Source of the DNA: Nitrososphaerales archaeon
Lineage (GTDB): Archaea > Thermoproteota > Nitrososphaeria > Nitrososphaerales > CADDZS01
Reading direction: 5' to 3'
NCBI GenBank assembly: GCA_030043455.1
Contig: JASHXQ010000253.1
Location: 1 to 5,468 of the forward strand
DNA: 5,468 nt
Both the position numbers and the translations under genes were made by a program. Positions 5,165 to 5,468 of the stretch are shown piece after piece. The notes beneath the pieces were generated by a model that did no database searches, was not told where the DNA came from, and saw only the letters and a program-made list of their open reading frames with translations. Each line of letters begins with the position of its first letter. Positions within the stretch are counted from its first letter, which is position 1.

Positions 5165-5468
5165 CTATTCCACGATCTGGCCTGATGACGTTGCGAATTC
5201 GCGGGGGAATTGTGACAACCAGTCAGCGAAATTTGTTGATGCCAGAAATTTCAACGATACCAAAATTATTCCGAATAATTCATCAATTTTCTTTATTATT
5301 TGGCCGTGGACTCTGTTTGCTATTTTCTTGGCTAAATCTCTCGGGGATCGGATGAAAGGTAAATCGAAAGTTTCTCGCAAGAAATTCTCGAACCAAAGGG
5401 CGAGAGCGAAGAAAATTCTGTTGCTAATCCGTTCAGCGGTCCACAGCACGACGGCTCTGGGAGCGATC
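5165..5468 (-). CDS. Alternative partial reading frame, hypothetical, competes with the plus-strand gene
   Basis: The minus-strand frame is open from the right edge to TAG at 5165, about 100 codons, with GTG at 5449 as the only obvious in-window start. The product would be rich in Phe, Leu and Ile with scattered basic residues (for example WTAERISNRIFFALALWF). If real it would end 49 bases before the DUF2203 start and could share its transcript. Against it are its passage through AT-rich DNA with palindromes and a TATA-like box, and the lack of any family motif. I list it only because the right edge hides the deciding sequence. Confidence 0.2.
   Translation of the reverse strand, partial: IAPRAVVLWTAERISNRIFFALALWFENFLRETFDLPFIRSPRDLAKKIANRVHGQIIKKIDELFGIILVSLKFLASTNFADWLSQFPREFATSSGQIVE
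5264..5280. promoter_or_regulatory. 17-base perfect palindrome, candidate operator
   Basis: AATTATTC (5264-5271) and GAATAATT (5273-5280) are exact inverted copies around one central base. The element ends 11 bases before the TATA-like sequence at 5292-5300, a position where archaeal activators or repressors typically bind. Which regulator would bind it is unknown. Confidence 0.45.
5292..5300 (+). promoter_or_regulatory. TATA-like box for the right-edge gene
   Basis: TTTATTATT is about 55 bases before the ATG at 5352, so a start about 25 bases downstream would leave a leader near 30 bases containing GGGGAT (5343-5348). Position and composition only. Confidence 0.35.
5352..5468 (+). CDS. Start of an unidentified protein, cut by the right edge
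   Basis: From ATG 5352 the frame is open for 39 codons to the window end. The N-terminus is strongly basic (MKGKSKVSRKKFSNQRARAKK) and then turns hydrophobic (ILLLI) before RSAVHSTTALGAI. This could be the cytoplasmic lead into a membrane segment, but it is too short to name a family. GGGGAT precedes the ATG, with a TATA-like box and palindrome further upstream. The alternative is a minus-strand reading of the same DNA (5165 to the edge, about 101 codons, no ATG; GTG at 5449), rich in Phe, Leu and Ile and without known motifs. I favour the plus strand because of the ATG and the ordered promoter elements, but only slightly. Confidence 0.4.
   Translation, partial: MKGKSKVSRKKFSNQRARAKKILLLIRSAVHSTTALGAI

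Larger units (their letters stand above)
5116..5351. other. AT-rich probable promoter region with palindromes
   Basis: These 236 bases lie between the DUF2203 start and the probable right-edge gene. The stretch 5225-5340 is clearly richer in A and T than the neighbouring genes. It contains a ten-base palindrome (5193-5202), a 17-base palindrome (5264-5280), a repeated GAAATTT (5228-5234 and 5245-5251) and a TATA-like TTTATTATT (5292-5300). A minus-strand frame with no ATG (5165 to the right edge, ending in TAG) crosses the region. It shows no recognisable motif, and I prefer the regulatory reading. Confidence 0.45.

Noticed and set aside
4834..5355. A 173-codon plus-strand frame across DUF2203 and the gap
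   Set aside because: Its first half is antisense to the well-supported DUF2203 gene, and the product shows no recognisable domain.
1..5468. CRISPR array, tRNA, rRNA or insertion-sequence ends
   Set aside because: No regularly spaced repeats, no cloverleaf with a T-loop, and no transposase or paired terminal inverted repeats were seen.

Overview
The window looks like archaeal genomic DNA of roughly balanced base composition. The strongest indication is a complete geranylgeranyl reductase-type flavoprotein, the family that saturates archaeal isoprenoid lipids. It is supported by an archaeal-type M29 aminopeptidase, a short zinc-finger protein, several TTG starts and AT-rich TATA-like boxes at archaeal distances from start codons. 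A TACK-group archaeon, possibly related to Nitrososphaeria or Bathyarchaeia, is my best guess. That placement rests on protein style only, because there is no rRNA or tRNA here to settle it. Layout, left to right: (1) 1-658, minus strand, the N-terminal part of an M29/COG2309 metallo-aminopeptidase that runs off the left edge. Its only sensible ATG is one frame away, so there is a probable one-base indel in a C4 run. (2) 803-2116, plus strand, an ACT domain followed by a V4R-like ligand-binding domain and a long disordered tail with 9-residue repeats and an acidic, aromatic end. (3) 2259-2420, minus strand, a 53-residue C2H2-type zinc-finger protein in what otherwise looks like a 519-base gap. 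(4) 2636-4087, minus strand, geranylgeranyl reductase-like FAD enzyme. (5) 4254-4763, plus strand, a dual-specificity-type phosphatase with an intact Cys-x5-Arg loop but Asn where the general-acid Asp is expected. (6) 4774-5115, minus strand, a DUF2203 protein converging on the phosphatase with only 10 bases between the stops. (7) 5352 to the right edge, plus strand, the probable start of a further gene behind a TATA-like box and a 17-base palindrome; a competing minus-strand frame covers the same DNA. Genes are arranged as separate units, mostly divergent or convergent, so no multi-gene operon is evident. The aminopeptidase/ACT pair, the reductase/phosphatase pair and probably the DUF2203/right-edge pair each diverge from a short shared promoter region. 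No shared pathway links all the genes: the reductase belongs to membrane lipid maturation, the aminopeptidase to peptide turnover, and the ACT-V4R, zinc-finger and phosphatase proteins are regulatory or signalling in character. I see no CRISPR array, insertion sequence, tRNA or rRNA. The items most worth following up are the unusual ACT-V4R-tail architecture, the missed zinc-finger gene, the Asp-to-Asn change in the phosphatase, the frameshift in the aminopeptidase, and the repeat and palindrome elements in the promoter regions.
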